A stretch of 64,000 nucleotides of DNA, taken from contig CP065000.1 in assembly GCA_016700075.1 (NCBI GenBank), forward strand, positions 558,001 to 622,000. The letters run 5' to 3'. The position numbers and the translations under genes are program-made. The notes below the pieces were generated by a model that saw nothing but the letters and a program-made list of their open reading frames with translations, ran no database searches and was not told where the DNA came from. This document shows positions 16,787-23,623 of this stretch, in pieces; the stretch's first letter is position 1, and every line of letters starts with the position of its first letter. This DNA comes from Acidobacteriota bacterium. GTDB taxonomy: Bacteria > Acidobacteriota > Blastocatellia > Pyrinomonadales > Pyrinomonadaceae.

Positions 16787-17272
16787 CTATCTTCGGACCA
16801 GAACGCTTCCGGCGATAACACCTACAGCTCCGCCGACCACGACCCATTTCAACCTCTTCCAGAACGTGGCCTGATTCCTCTTCAGAGCCTCGTTGGCACC
16901 GCGTATCGCATCAACCTCACGCCTGGCCGCTGCGACGGCGGAGCTTAGTAACTCCTTTTCCTCCGCATCCAGAGTGCGAATACGTTTCAATCCGTCCGAT
17001 ATTTGACGCTCTAACTCGACCAGGCCGCCCTGGGACACGATCAACGCGTCTTGCGATCTGATCAGCCGCCGAGCGGCTCGCAGCTCCTCGATCGCCTCGG
17101 CACACGCGACACGCAACGCGTCATCCGCACGGATATCCGAGCTCGGCGAGCTCACGGCAGAGGTCGGCGACGGTTGGGGAGTCTGCCCGACGATCCCGGA
17201 CGCTCCGCTCATACTCAGCACGAGCGCGAGCGACATCAGCAGCATCAATTTCAACTTCGGTATTTTGAACAT
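16787..17272 (-). CDS. lysis-region membrane protein with signal/TM, coiled coil and C-terminal TM
   Basis: 161 residues. The start ATG at 17272 is chosen for its GAGG; a TTG at 17287 is possible. Residues about 5-28 are a hydrophobic N-terminal signal or anchor with no lipobox cysteine. A helical Ala/Arg/Glu coiled coil follows. Residues about 140-157 (WVVVGGAVGVIAGSVLV) are a second membrane segment. It overlaps the next lysis gene by 152 bases in a different frame, as Rz/Rz1 pairs do. A spanin role is inferred; the lack of a lipobox argues against a classic outer-membrane Rz1. Confidence 0.5.
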   Translation of the reverse strand: MFKIPKLKLMLLMSLALVLSMSGASGIVGQTPQPSPTSAVSSPSSDIRADDALRVACAEAIEELRAARRLIRSQDALIVSQGGLVELERQISDGLKRIRTLDAEEKELLSSAVAAARREVDAIRGANEALKRNQATFWKRLKWVVVGGAVGVIAGSVLVRR

Positions 17273-17546
17273 CACGCTTTGCCTCAATTCTGACGAGCTC
17301 TTGCTCGCGGATCTTTATCGTCTCTGCGACCCTGGCAGCAGTCGCCAATGCCGCTTCTTTCTCACGTTTCGCGGCCGCCGCGGCCTTTTCAAACCCCCTA
17401 ACCTCTCGCCATGTCGAGAACGTCGTCGCCCAACTCGCCACCAGCATTACGACTACCAGGACCGCTCCGCCGATCACTATCAACCTCTGCGGCCAAACCA
17501 TCGACGCCCACGCGTTGACCGCGATCTCACTGACGCTTGTTTTCAC
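17121..17546 (-). CDS. inner-membrane spanin-like (Rz-like) protein
   Basis: 141 residues from a GTG at 17546 that overlaps the endolysin stop (GTGA), with GAGG six bases upstream. One transmembrane segment (RLIVIGGAVLVVVMLVASWA, about residues 20-40) precedes a long charged coiled coil and a C-terminal ending CRELAELGYPCG. This is the layout of i-spanins such as Rz. The extensive out-of-frame overlap with the following gene strengthens the assignment. Confidence 0.6.
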   Translation of the reverse strand: MKTSVSEIAVNAWASMVWPQRLIVIGGAVLVVVMLVASWATTFSTWREVRGFEKAAAAAKREKEAALATAARVAETIKIREQELVRIEAKRDVQNTEVEIDAADVARARAEYERSVRDRRADSPTVADLCRELAELGYPCG

Positions 17547-18631
17547 TGCGGCCTCACATTCACGTTATGCAGATCCGGGCGAGCCGCGATCCACATCGAC
17601 AGCCAAAGCGTGACCTGCTTGTAGAGCTTTTTGAGCATCATTCCGACCACGACCAACGCGAGGCCGTAAAACACGTAACGCTGGTTTGCCGAGATAAAAC
17701 CGACGACCGCGTTGCCGATATCGCGGGCATCCACAAAACCCTCACGCACCGCATCCCTGATCGCCGTGACGATCGCCACCAGGAACGTCGGCACTGCGAA
17801 CCCGAGCACCGTGACGGTCGTAGCTTTTTTTGTCGAATCCTCTTTCGGCGGCGCGTCAACGACCTTGTCTTCCGGCACGAACTCGTTAGAGACATGCCCA
17901 CCAAGCACCAGATCGTCAGGCGAACACACCTCCTGCATTTGCGGAAGGTCGAGTATGATCTCGTCGTCGGTCAACCCGGCGAACACCGCACTGACATCAA
18001 CCTCGTGGCCAGCATCGTCGGTCGAGACTGAGGCGATATCGTCCAGCGAGACACGCTCGCCGACAACTCGCGATACGCGAGTCTTTTCCAGCTGGCGATA
18101 CAGCGAACGGACGGTGCGGGCATTCGGCACATAGTTCGCGTGATAGGTCTTGCCTGTCTCGCTGCCGGTGTTCCACTCACGCATTTCGCGATCCATCCGG
18201 TCCTCATTCGCACCGGCGGGGAATCCGTTAAGTTGGAGCAATTTGACGGTGTAAAATAGATGCTTCGCCGGATCCCGCAGGTCGGCGACCGTGCATCGCA
18301 GATTCCTGACGACGTGCCAACCCATGATCTGCGTAATACCCCACGATGTAGCAAGTGCCCTGATCGCCGCATCTGACGCACCGGCGAGGTCAGCCCTGGT
18401 GAGCTTGTTATAGCTTGACCTGCGTCCGTCGCGGACATTGATCAAATGCCGATAGACGTGCGGCTCGAACCTCGTCGCTGCCTCGACGATGCTGCCCTGT
18501 CGGTCGCGGCCCGATTCGTTCGCGATCAGACCGGCAACGAACGACGGCGGTATCACCGTGCCGTTCGTCGCCTCGACGATCCGCTTATCGAACCGGTCGA
18601 ATATCTGTTTTGTCAGCCTCTGCAAACTCAT
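17543..18631 (-). CDS. endolysin with C-terminal membrane segments
   Basis: 362 residues. The N-terminal about 175 residues look like a lysozyme/transglycosylase-type domain: a catalytic-glutamate candidate in IANESGRDRQGS, RFEPHVYRHL, and ATSWGITQIMGWHVV. After an acidic linker, two hydrophobic segments follow: VLGFAVPTFLVAIVTAI (about 275-292) and YVFYGLALVVVGMM (about 317-332). Soluble endolysins usually lack such C-terminal spans, so this looks like a lysin fused to a holin-like hairpin. It is the first lysis gene after the tRNA. Confidence 0.75.
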   Translation of the reverse strand: MSLQRLTKQIFDRFDKRIVEATNGTVIPPSFVAGLIANESGRDRQGSIVEAATRFEPHVYRHLINVRDGRRSSYNKLTRADLAGASDAAIRALATSWGITQIMGWHVVRNLRCTVADLRDPAKHLFYTVKLLQLNGFPAGANEDRMDREMREWNTGSETGKTYHANYVPNARTVRSLYRQLEKTRVSRVVGERVSLDDIASVSTDDAGHEVDVSAVFAGLTDDEIILDLPQMQEVCSPDDLVLGGHVSNEFVPEDKVVDAPPKEDSTKKATTVTVLGFAVPTFLVAIVTAIRDAVREGFVDARDIGNAVVGFISANQRYVFYGLALVVVGMMLKKLYKQVTLWLSMWIAARPDLHNVNVRPQ

Positions 18632-18716
18632 TGTCAGTCCAAACGGGGAACGCGGTATCCAATATTCCAGCGTATTTTCAGCGTTCCCCTATCGTCGTTT
18701 GTGTGTCAGGGTATAT

Positions 18717-18793
18717 TGGTAGCGGGAGCCGGACTCGAACCGGCGGTCTTCGGGTTATGAGCCCAACGAGGTACCAAACTCCTCCATCCCGCA
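18717..18793 (-). tRNA. tRNA-fMet-like (anticodon CAT), CCA encoded
   Basis: 77 nt. The minus strand folds into a full cloverleaf: acceptor GCGGGA/TCCCGC, TTCGAGTC T loop, and CAT anticodon in GGGCTCATAACCC. Initiator features are visible: an unpaired 1-72 position (T/T), three G-C pairs closing the anticodon stem, and an A11-T24 D-stem pair. The 3' CCA is encoded. It lies between a Gam-like gene and the endolysin, inside the late operon. Confidence 0.9.
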
Positions 18794-18799
18794 GAATAT

Positions 18800-19270
18800 C
18801 TATTTCAATCTCAGCGCCGTTCGCGTGACCGTTTCCGTTGGCCTTTCCGAGATCTTGTCGAGTTCGGTCTTGCCGAGCAGTTTTTCGGCCTTCGCGATCG
18901 CCACCGTCACGCAGTCGTAAACGGCATCGCCCTTGGTCTTGGCAAATTTCAAAAACTTTTTAACGTCCACGGTGCGATTTCGCGATTCGACCTCGCCCTT
19001 GAACAGCTCAGCGATCGCGTGCTTGGATTCGACCGTAATGGAAGATCTCTGCTTGCCGAGCCAGTCGATTATTTCGTCCTGCAGGACCTGAGCCCTCGCC
19101 TCTGCCTTGTCGATCTCGGCGGCATATCGCTGCCTGATCGGCTCCGCTTTACGATCGAACGCCCGACGCAGCGGCTCGATCTCCTGCTCTTGCTCAGCAT
19201 TCAGCTCGTCGATCTTTTTTTTCGCGGCCGCCCATCGCTCGGCCTTGTACTTCACATCGGACTGGTTCAT
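18800..19270 (-). CDS. Mu Gam-like DNA end-protection protein
   Basis: 156 residues, a Glu/Lys/Arg-rich N-terminal coiled coil followed by ELFKGEVESRNRTVDVKKFL and an ERPTETVTRTALRLK end. The layout resembles the Mu Gam family, which binds DNA ends like Ku and shields them from host exonucleases. It is the first gene of the leftward late operon, unlike Mu where gam is early. A terminator-like hairpin lies only about 12 bases upstream of its start. The family call is from pattern, not alignment. Confidence 0.55.
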   Translation of the reverse strand: MNQSDVKYKAERWAAAKKKIDELNAEQEQEIEPLRRAFDRKAEPIRQRYAAEIDKAEARAQVLQDEIIDWLGKQRSSITVESKHAIAELFKGEVESRNRTVDVKKFLKFAKTKGDAVYDCVTVAIAKAEKLLGKTELDKISERPTETVTRTALRLK

Positions 19271-19281
19271 AAACTTTGTTC

Positions 19282-19312
19282 AAAAAACGGGGACCTGATC
19301 GCAGACCCCCGT
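19282..19312 (-). terminator. Rho-independent terminator/attenuator just upstream of the late operon
   Basis: On the minus strand, CGGGG/CCCCG arms around a short loop are followed by TTTTTT, ending about 12 bases before the Gam-like start. It would stop leftward transcription entering the late genes unless antitermination occurs or the promoter overlaps it. Confidence 0.55.
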
Positions 19313-19380
19313 GTCAGCATGAGGGTAGAGCCTTTTTGTCGGCTACGATCAGAGAATGCCATCGATGAGCGCACAAAAAC

Positions 19381-19402
19381 AGGCTGATTTTTCAGCCTTT
19401 TC
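19381..19402. terminator. bidirectional Rho-independent terminator
   Basis: AGGCTGA-TTTT-TCAGCCT stem of 7 bp, with TTTT after it on the plus strand and a T5 tract after it on the minus strand. It separates the late operon from the small rightward HTH gene and the lysogeny operon. Confidence 0.7.
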
Positions 19403-19410
19403 TAAAGTTC

Positions 19411-19439
19411 TTGACTTTTTTATTTTTTTAGTTTTAAGT
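19411..19439 (+). promoter_or_regulatory. candidate sigma70 promoter for the small HTH gene
   Basis: TTGACT, 17 very T-rich bases, then TTAAGT. This puts transcription start near 19446, ahead of the ATGs at 19465 and 19498. The -10 match is modest. Confidence 0.4.
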
Positions 19440-19464
19440 GTTTCGTGTGAACGGACCTATCCAA

Positions 19465-19695
19465 ATGCAGCTTTTGAACTTTGACCCGCTGATAAAAATG
19501 TCAGAGGTCGAGGTGATATTGGGCAAGGTTTTTGTCCCGGCCCCGAGCCGCCCGACCATCGTCGCCTGGCTCGAGGGAGGCACGCTCGACGGCCGCCAGG
19601 TCGGGCCCGGCAATAATTGGTTCGTTTACCAATCCAGCCTACAGGCGTTTATAGCCCAAGTCGCATCTCCGCGTCAATACAAAATGGCCGCGTGA
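19465..19695 (+). CDS. small excisionase-like helix-turn-helix protein
   Basis: 76 residues from the ATG at 19465. An ATG at 19498 or GTG at 19438 are alternatives; the predicted promoter excludes the last, and no start has a strong ribosome site. The pattern VPAPSRPTIVAWLEGGTLDG then WFVYQSSLQAFI matches the MerR/excisionase-like 'HTH_17' layout, in which a winged helix is followed by an aromatic strand. It is the only rightward gene among leftward ones and is bracketed by terminators. A DNA-binding regulator of late or lysogenic genes is likely. Confidence 0.6.
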   Translation: MQLLNFDPLIKMSEVEVILGKVFVPAPSRPTIVAWLEGGTLDGRQVGPGNNWFVYQSSLQAFIAQVASPRQYKMAA

Positions 19696-19697
19696 AT

Positions 19698-19725
19698 CGA
19701 AAAAAGGCGTCCGACCCGGACGCCT
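19698..19725 (-). terminator. Rho-independent terminator of the lysogeny operon
   Basis: 8-bp stem AGGCGTCC/GGACGCCT with a 5-base loop, followed on the minus strand by TTTTTT. It lies 116 bases past the LysM gene and is placed to end the repressor operon. It can also serve the rightward HTH gene that stops just before it. Confidence 0.8.
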
Positions 19726-19840
19726 CTCACATTTTCTCTAACATTTCCCTCAAAAATTCCGTCGCCTGTTAGACCTCGGATTCATAATATAATTTCATTG
19801 TTAAGGGACATGCAAAACTCGCTCTGATGCTGGCCGCAGC

Positions 19841-20557
19841 TTAGGGCTTGATCGCCCGCTTTTTAGCATCTGCCGCCTCTTTCTTTCGCCTTTCAATCGC
19901 ATGTTCGGTCTTAACGTCTGTTAGGATAAGCATCCCGCGCCCCACAACAAGGCGCGTCTTTATAGTAAACCCATCACATTCGACCGTGGCCTCATCACCC
20001 TCTCGCCGGCTCTGAACTTTCCATGCAGTAAGCGGGACACCCAACGAATCGTTGAACTGCAAGACCATTTCGTCAATCGATTCCCACGAAACATCGAAAT
20101 CGTAGCTAACAAATACTTGATACAGATTCCCCTCGAAACTCACCAGACGCAGAGAGGCAATGCCGTCGAGACCCGGAATTTTCTCGCCACCAAGGTTAGA
20201 TACACTTAGATCCTCAGTGCCGTCGACAAAAGGATATCGCGTCTTGAGAAAGCGTTTTTCAATTTCATTCATATCCGCACCGAGGTTGATGCCGCGGATG
20301 GCTGGCGCCGACTGAACGGAACAGGGCTCAAAGGGCAATCGCAACGCACGGCCACGCGTGACGATCGAATTCGGCAGCAGGCCGTTTACGGCGGCTAAGT
20401 CATTCGTATTGACGCCGTACTTCGCTGCGATCTCTTTCACCGTGGCCCGATCGTCCGACTTTACCGAGACCCCCCACTGTCCGTAGGCAATCCCATGAAG
20501 ACCCAGTATTAGAAGGATTGCCAGGGAACCCTTTGCCGAAAAATACACCTGTTTCAT
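19841..20557 (-). CDS. secreted LysM-domain protein in the lysogeny operon
   Basis: 238 residues. A signal peptide is visible (GSLAILLILGLHGIAYGQ). A LysM domain follows at about residues 33-75: ATVKEIAAKYGVNTNDLAAV then NGLLPNSIVTRGRALRLP. LysM binds peptidoglycan glycans. The remaining 160 residues are not recognised and end in a Lys/Arg-rich tail. It is the last gene of the repressor operon and is followed by a terminator, so it should be made in the lysogen. It may alter the host envelope or block superinfection; that role is inference. Confidence 0.7.
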   Translation of the reverse strand: MKQVYFSAKGSLAILLILGLHGIAYGQWGVSVKSDDRATVKEIAAKYGVNTNDLAAVNGLLPNSIVTRGRALRLPFEPCSVQSAPAIRGINLGADMNEIEKRFLKTRYPFVDGTEDLSVSNLGGEKIPGLDGIASLRLVSFEGNLYQVFVSYDFDVSWESIDEMVLQFNDSLGVPLTAWKVQSRREGDEATVECDGFTIKTRLVVGRGMLILTDVKTEHAIERRKKEAADAKKRAIKP

Positions 20558-20567
20558 ATTTCAATAT

Positions 20568-20744
20568 TCATTCGAATTCGTGATCATAGTCAACAGTAAA
20601 TTCACTGTCATCCGATTCATCATTTAGCATTTTCGACAGCTCGATCAGGTCATCGTCAGATTCGAGCTTTCTGTCAGGGTCAAATATACTGCGAAGCCAT
20701 TCGATCTTTTCATCGTCGATCAGCTTAGATTCCGTATCGCTCAT
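20568..20744 (-). CDS. small acidic protein of the lysogeny operon
   Basis: 58 residues from the ATG at 20744, which has GAGGT just upstream. A longer reading to 20870 would overlap the ImmA gene heavily. The product is very acidic (LESDDDLIELSKMLNDESDD). It overlaps the ImmA/IrrE gene by 20 bases, so it is probably co-translated and may be a partner of the peptidase. Function unknown. Confidence 0.55.
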   Translation of the reverse strand: MSDTESKLIDDEKIEWLRSIFDPDRKLESDDDLIELSKMLNDESDDSEFTVDYDHEFE

Positions 20745-21168
20745 AGACCTCAAGGCGTCGCATAACAAATCCCGAGCCGTAGATATCCGCCAGCTCCTCG
20801 ACCGACCGCATGGCAAACAAGCCGAGCGGTAGCAAAGCACAATATGCAAATGCGTCGGCCTCCTTTTCATCGCGGCTATGCGTCGCCGACCCGCAATAGT
20901 TATCGATGGCGTCGTTACTTGGCGAGTGCATCAGATAATGTCCCAGCTCATGAAACATTACAAATTCGGCTAATCGCGGAGAAAGCTTTTGATTGATAAC
21001 GATATAATGCCGTCCTTTCCGACAGGTATAAAATCCGTTTACGGTCAGCGGCATGTATCGGACGTGGATCTTCAGCTTTTTGGCTAGCCTGTTGAACGCA
21101 TTCTCGTCCAGCGGCCTTTCATTCCAGCCGCACTTGAGATCGCTGATCTTGTCGAGAAAGCTCTGCAT
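20725..21168 (-). CDS. ImmA/IrrE-type metallopeptidase
   Basis: 147 residues. The zinc peptidase motif HELGHYLMH lies at about residues 73-81, followed by the family's EKEADAFAYCALLP block at about 101-114. Such proteins cleave a partner repressor, as ImmA does for the ICEBs1 repressor. It is two bases downstream of the CI-like repressor gene, which strongly suggests that repressor is the target and that induction is by proteolysis. Confidence 0.88.
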   Translation of the reverse strand: MQSFLDKISDLKCGWNERPLDENAFNRLAKKLKIHVRYMPLTVNGFYTCRKGRHYIVINQKLSPRLAEFVMFHELGHYLMHSPSNDAIDNYCGSATHSRDEKEADAFAYCALLPLGLFAMRSVEELADIYGSGFVMRRLEVYERYGI

Positions 21169-21170
21169 CT

Positions 21171-21599
21171 CTAATCGTCTTTGATCCTATCGAGAAACCT
21201 TTTGAAATCCGTGATGGCCTCTATCTTCTGCTTCTTGTCAAACGATTTCCAGCCGCCCATAAAACTGGCTCCCATCGTCTCCGGCATCTCCTCGCCTTCA
21301 AACTCGTACCATTCATTTAGCACGTCGAGCCAGTTGTCGTGTTTGTTTATCGAGTATTCAAGATCAAAAACTTTTGGCCCGGTCGACATCTCGCCTTCAC
21401 CGGTCAGCAGCCAATCAATTGAACATTTCGTATAATCTCGATACTTCGCGAGCTTTGCGTAGTCGAGCTCCCTTGAGCCGTTAAGGACCTTGTAAACGCC
21501 CTGAACGCTGCTAAAACCCAATGTTTTCGCTATGAATTCCTTGTCGTTCGTTCCGAACGCTTGCAATAGCCTCTCACCTATGGAATTTTTTCTTTCCAA
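21171..21599 (-). CDS. CI-like phage repressor
   Basis: An N-terminal HTH (SIGERLLQAFGTNDKEFIAK, then VQGVYKVLNGSRELDY) ends with the CI-family signature CSIDWLLTGEGEM. The C-terminal 70 residues are acidic and aromatic; no S24 protease Ser/Lys pair is seen, in line with an external ImmA protease. The start is uncertain. A TTG at 21599 is chosen because ATG 21677 or GTG 21686 would translate across the operator dyad at 21626-21640. None has a strong ribosome site. Confidence 0.75.
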   Translation of the reverse strand: MERKNSIGERLLQAFGTNDKEFIAKTLGFSSVQGVYKVLNGSRELDYAKLAKYRDYTKCSIDWLLTGEGEMSTGPKVFDLEYSINKHDNWLDVLNEWYEFEGEEMPETMGASFMGGWKSFDKKQKIEAITDFKRFLDRIKDD

Positions 21600-21601
21600 A
21601 A

Positions 21602-21643
21602 TGGATAAATTTTCTTGACAGATACTATCCGTAACGGATAAAC
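21602..21643 (+). promoter_or_regulatory. early promoter with repressor operators
   Basis: TTGACA at 21615-21620 and GATAAA at 21637-21642 form a rightward promoter with 16-bp spacing. Between and over them lies a perfect dyad TATCCG-TAA-CGGATA (21626-21640). A related half-site TGGATAAA at 21602-21609 is 33 bp from CGGATAAA, about three helical turns. Repressor binding would block the promoter. Confidence 0.65.
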
Positions 21644-21703
21644 TTCTCGTGGCTTGGAAAACAAGACTCGTTTTCATAGCAACCACAACCGGAGAATTTT
21701 AAC

Positions 21704-21952
21704 ATGGACGAAAAACAAATCAAAAGAAAACTCGAGGACGACGGGCTCAGGGTCGCAGATCTTGCGAAACATCTCGCGTCTGACTTCGGAGTCAAAGAGA
21801 CCTCGGCTGACAATATGCTCCGCGAACTGATCGCGGGCCGTCGCTGGTATCCGGTATACGCCAAATGGCTTCAACAAAACTACTTCATCACCGTGAATAA
21901 ACCTGCCTGGCTCCTGCCGGTGCGCGAACGCCTGATGAAGAAAGCCGCTTAA
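21704..21952 (+). CDS. Ner/Cro-like DNA-binding protein
   Basis: 82 residues, first gene of the rightward early operon, with GGAG about ten bases upstream of its ATG. The segment LRVADLAKHLASDFGVKETSADNMLRELI reads as a helix-turn-helix. Its size (Mu Ner is 75) and position opposite the repressor gene fit a Ner/Cro-type regulator that turns down the repressor and early promoters. A long terminator-like hairpin follows directly. Confidence 0.6.
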   Translation: MDEKQIKRKLEDDGLRVADLAKHLASDFGVKETSADNMLRELIAGRRWYPVYAKWLQQNYFITVNKPAWLLPVRERLMKKAA

Positions 21953-21994
21953 AAGATAGCCTGTCGCCATAGGTGACAAAGGCTATCTTTTTTT
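21952..21994 (+). terminator. long Rho-independent terminator after the Ner-like gene
   Basis: AAAGATAGCC/GGCTATCTTT (10 bp) closes a stem that continues as TGTCGCC/GGTGACA around an ATA loop, with seven T residues after the stem. About 17 paired bases in total. It would stop early transcription before the transposition genes unless read through or antiterminated. Confidence 0.75.
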
Positions 21995-22047
21995 GCCCGA
22001 GATCGGCTAGGTCTGATTTCGGTTCAAACGTTCCAACCCATAGACCG

Positions 22048-22512
22048 ATGGAATCATACGAAGTATTACAAAAAGCGATCCCCGAGCAGCAGAGCCCAAA
22101 GGTGGCAAAGTTCCTCGGCGTTTCGGCCAACTATGTCAATCGTTGGCGTCGTCGCCCGCCCGAGGACGACGACCCGAACGCGACAGGACAACGATCGATC
22201 CTCGATCGCGTCTGCGATCTGATCGATGTTGTGTTTTTGATCAATCCCTCAGGCACCGGCCTCATCGTCGAGCATATATCGGCTCACCATGACGAGCTGC
22301 TGGCAAAACATGCGCGACCTATCACTTGCCGAACGACACAGGCAGCGACCGGTGCCAGCCTTTTGAACGAAGCCGTCGACGCGGTCAATGCGATCCACAT
22401 CAACGGCTGCACATCAGAGACGCTTCGCCAGTTGGTCGAGCTTCGCGATGCCACCGACCTCGTCATTAAGCAGGTCGAAAAGACCATATCTCAGGAGGGT
22501 TACGATGCCTAA
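22048..22512 (+). CDS. phage early HTH protein, possible regulator
   Basis: 154 residues. The start at 22048 (MESYEVLQKAIPEQQ) is chosen because the upstream reading runs back into the terminator. An N-terminal HTH (SPKVAKFLGVSANYVNRWRR) is followed by an acidic loop and a helical C-terminus (TLRQLVELRDATDLVIKQVE). The start has no good ribosome site, unlike neighbours. It overlaps the GemA-like gene by 8 bases. A CII-like activator or early regulator is possible. Confidence 0.6.
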   Translation: MESYEVLQKAIPEQQSPKVAKFLGVSANYVNRWRRRPPEDDDPNATGQRSILDRVCDLIDVVFLINPSGTGLIVEHISAHHDELLAKHARPITCRTTQAATGASLLNEAVDAVNAIHINGCTSETLRQLVELRDATDLVIKQVEKTISQEGYDA

Positions 22513-22981
22513 ACCCAAGACAGCAGCACAGATCAGACGGATGTTCGGCCTTGCGAAACCGCTCGGCTGCGCCAAAGAGGATATCGAGGACCTCGCGTTC
22601 GATGTCACCAACGGCCGCACGTCGAGCCTTGCAGAGCTCACCTTTGCCGAGGCGAACGGCGTTATCGTGCGGCTCGGCGGCGAGGCTTTCGCGGACAATT
22701 ACATTCCGCGGCGCACTCAGAATCACCACAAGCAGGTGGCCGGCATACCGACGATCGCGTCGGCCGCTCACCTGCAATACCTCGACGACATCTGGTTCAC
22801 CGCACCGCACCGCACGGCCGAGGGTCTTGCCAGCATCTGCCGCCGGACGATCAAAGCCGACCGGCCGCGCACCGCTCAGGAATGCAACAAGATCGTCGAG
22901 GCGGTCAAACGAATGAACCGGGCCGCCGCGACCGACGCCGCGATCGCATCAACGGCACCGGCCGCACGGAGGCTCGCATGA
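22505..22981 (+). CDS. GemA-like (Mu gp16 family) protein
   Basis: 158 residues from ATG 22505, with GGAGGG seven bases upstream. The N-terminal QIRRMFGLAKPLGCAKEDIE and SSLAELTFAEANGVIVRLGG follow the Mu gp16/GemA layout (a short helical domain followed by 'lt..e...v...l'). GemA-type proteins modulate host gene expression and DNA topology in Mu-like phages. The C-terminal half is helical and basic with no clear domain. The family call is from pattern only. Confidence 0.55.
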   Translation: MPKPKTAAQIRRMFGLAKPLGCAKEDIEDLAFDVTNGRTSSLAELTFAEANGVIVRLGGEAFADNYIPRRTQNHHKQVAGIPTIASAAHLQYLDDIWFTAPHRTAEGLASICRRTIKADRPRTAQECNKIVEAVKRMNRAAATDAAIASTAPAARRLA

Positions 22982-23214
22982 AGATCTTCGTCCACATGGA
23001 AACCGCGATCTCATGTCGCTCGTGCAGAGGCATCCTCGAATTCTTTCGCAATTTCCCCCCGACCGGCGACCGTGGCAACGCCGGCTACGATCTCGAACAG
23101 TACGAGCGGGATGCCCTCGGATACTTTCATCACGAGGGCTGGATGCTCAAGGACAACGGCGACTGGTGGTGCGGCTGCACCGCTGATGTGACGCCGATCA
23201 GGAGGGCAGCATGA
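22978..23214 (+). CDS. small phage protein with cysteine pairs
   Basis: 78 residues; GGAGG precedes the ATG and the start overlaps the previous stop by 4 bases. CRSCRG near the N-terminus and WWCGC near the C-terminus form a possible four-cysteine zinc site. The middle is aromatic and acidic. Function unknown; it belongs to a run of tightly overlapping early genes. Confidence 0.6.
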   Translation: MKIFVHMETAISCRSCRGILEFFRNFPPTGDRGNAGYDLEQYERDALGYFHHEGWMLKDNGDWWCGCTADVTPIRRAA

Positions 23215-23366
23215 CGGACATTTTTGACCGGTTATTTTTGATCATCTTCTTAGCACTCTCGTTCTCGGGCTTTATGGGTTTGTGGATCGGGTATTTTCTC
23301 GGCCAAATTACGGCCGCCGGACGTTCGCCGGTGCGTGGCGACGATGCCTGTGAGGACGAGCTATGA
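23211..23366 (+). CDS. very small membrane protein
   Basis: 51 residues, read directly from ATG 23211, which overlaps the previous stop, to TGA 23366, which overlaps the next start. A hydrophobic stretch spans residues about 8-32 (LFLIIFLALSFSGFMGLWIG), followed by a short polar acidic tail. The perfect 4-base overlaps at both ends support it being real. Confidence 0.6.
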   Translation: MTDIFDRLFLIIFLALSFSGFMGLWIGYFLGQITAAGRSPVRGDDACEDEL

Positions 23367-23623
23367 CCACCATTGCAAGGATCACCGTGATCAAATGTGA
23401 CGGGCTCGGATGCACTGCTGTGATAAGCCGCCACTCCCTGACGGTCGATGACGGATGGGTCGGCGCGATCCGGCATTTTTGCCCGGCCTGCAAGGACTCC
23501 GTCCTAAACGCGGCGGCCGTCGAAAACGACCGTCTGACAGCAGAATCGGTACTAAAACGTGCATTTCGGCGACAGCCGGAAACCACTGGAAGAACGGAGG
23601 AAAAACATGTTGTTAGCGCATGA
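23363..23623 (+). CDS. small zinc-ribbon-like phage protein
   Basis: 86 residues. CDGLGC near the N-terminus and FCPAC at about residues 39-43 form a C-x4-C...C-x2-C arrangement that could hold zinc. The C-terminus is basic. It overlaps the following gene by 17 bases. No function recognised. Confidence 0.6.
   Translation: MTTIARITVIKCDGLGCTAVISRHSLTVDDGWVGAIRHFCPACKDSVLNAAAVENDRLTAESVLKRAFRRQPETTGRTEEKHVVSA

Noticed and set aside
18717..18793. Reading the tRNA as an elongator tRNA-Met
   Set aside because: The 1-72 mismatch and the three G-C anticodon-stem pairs are initiator features.
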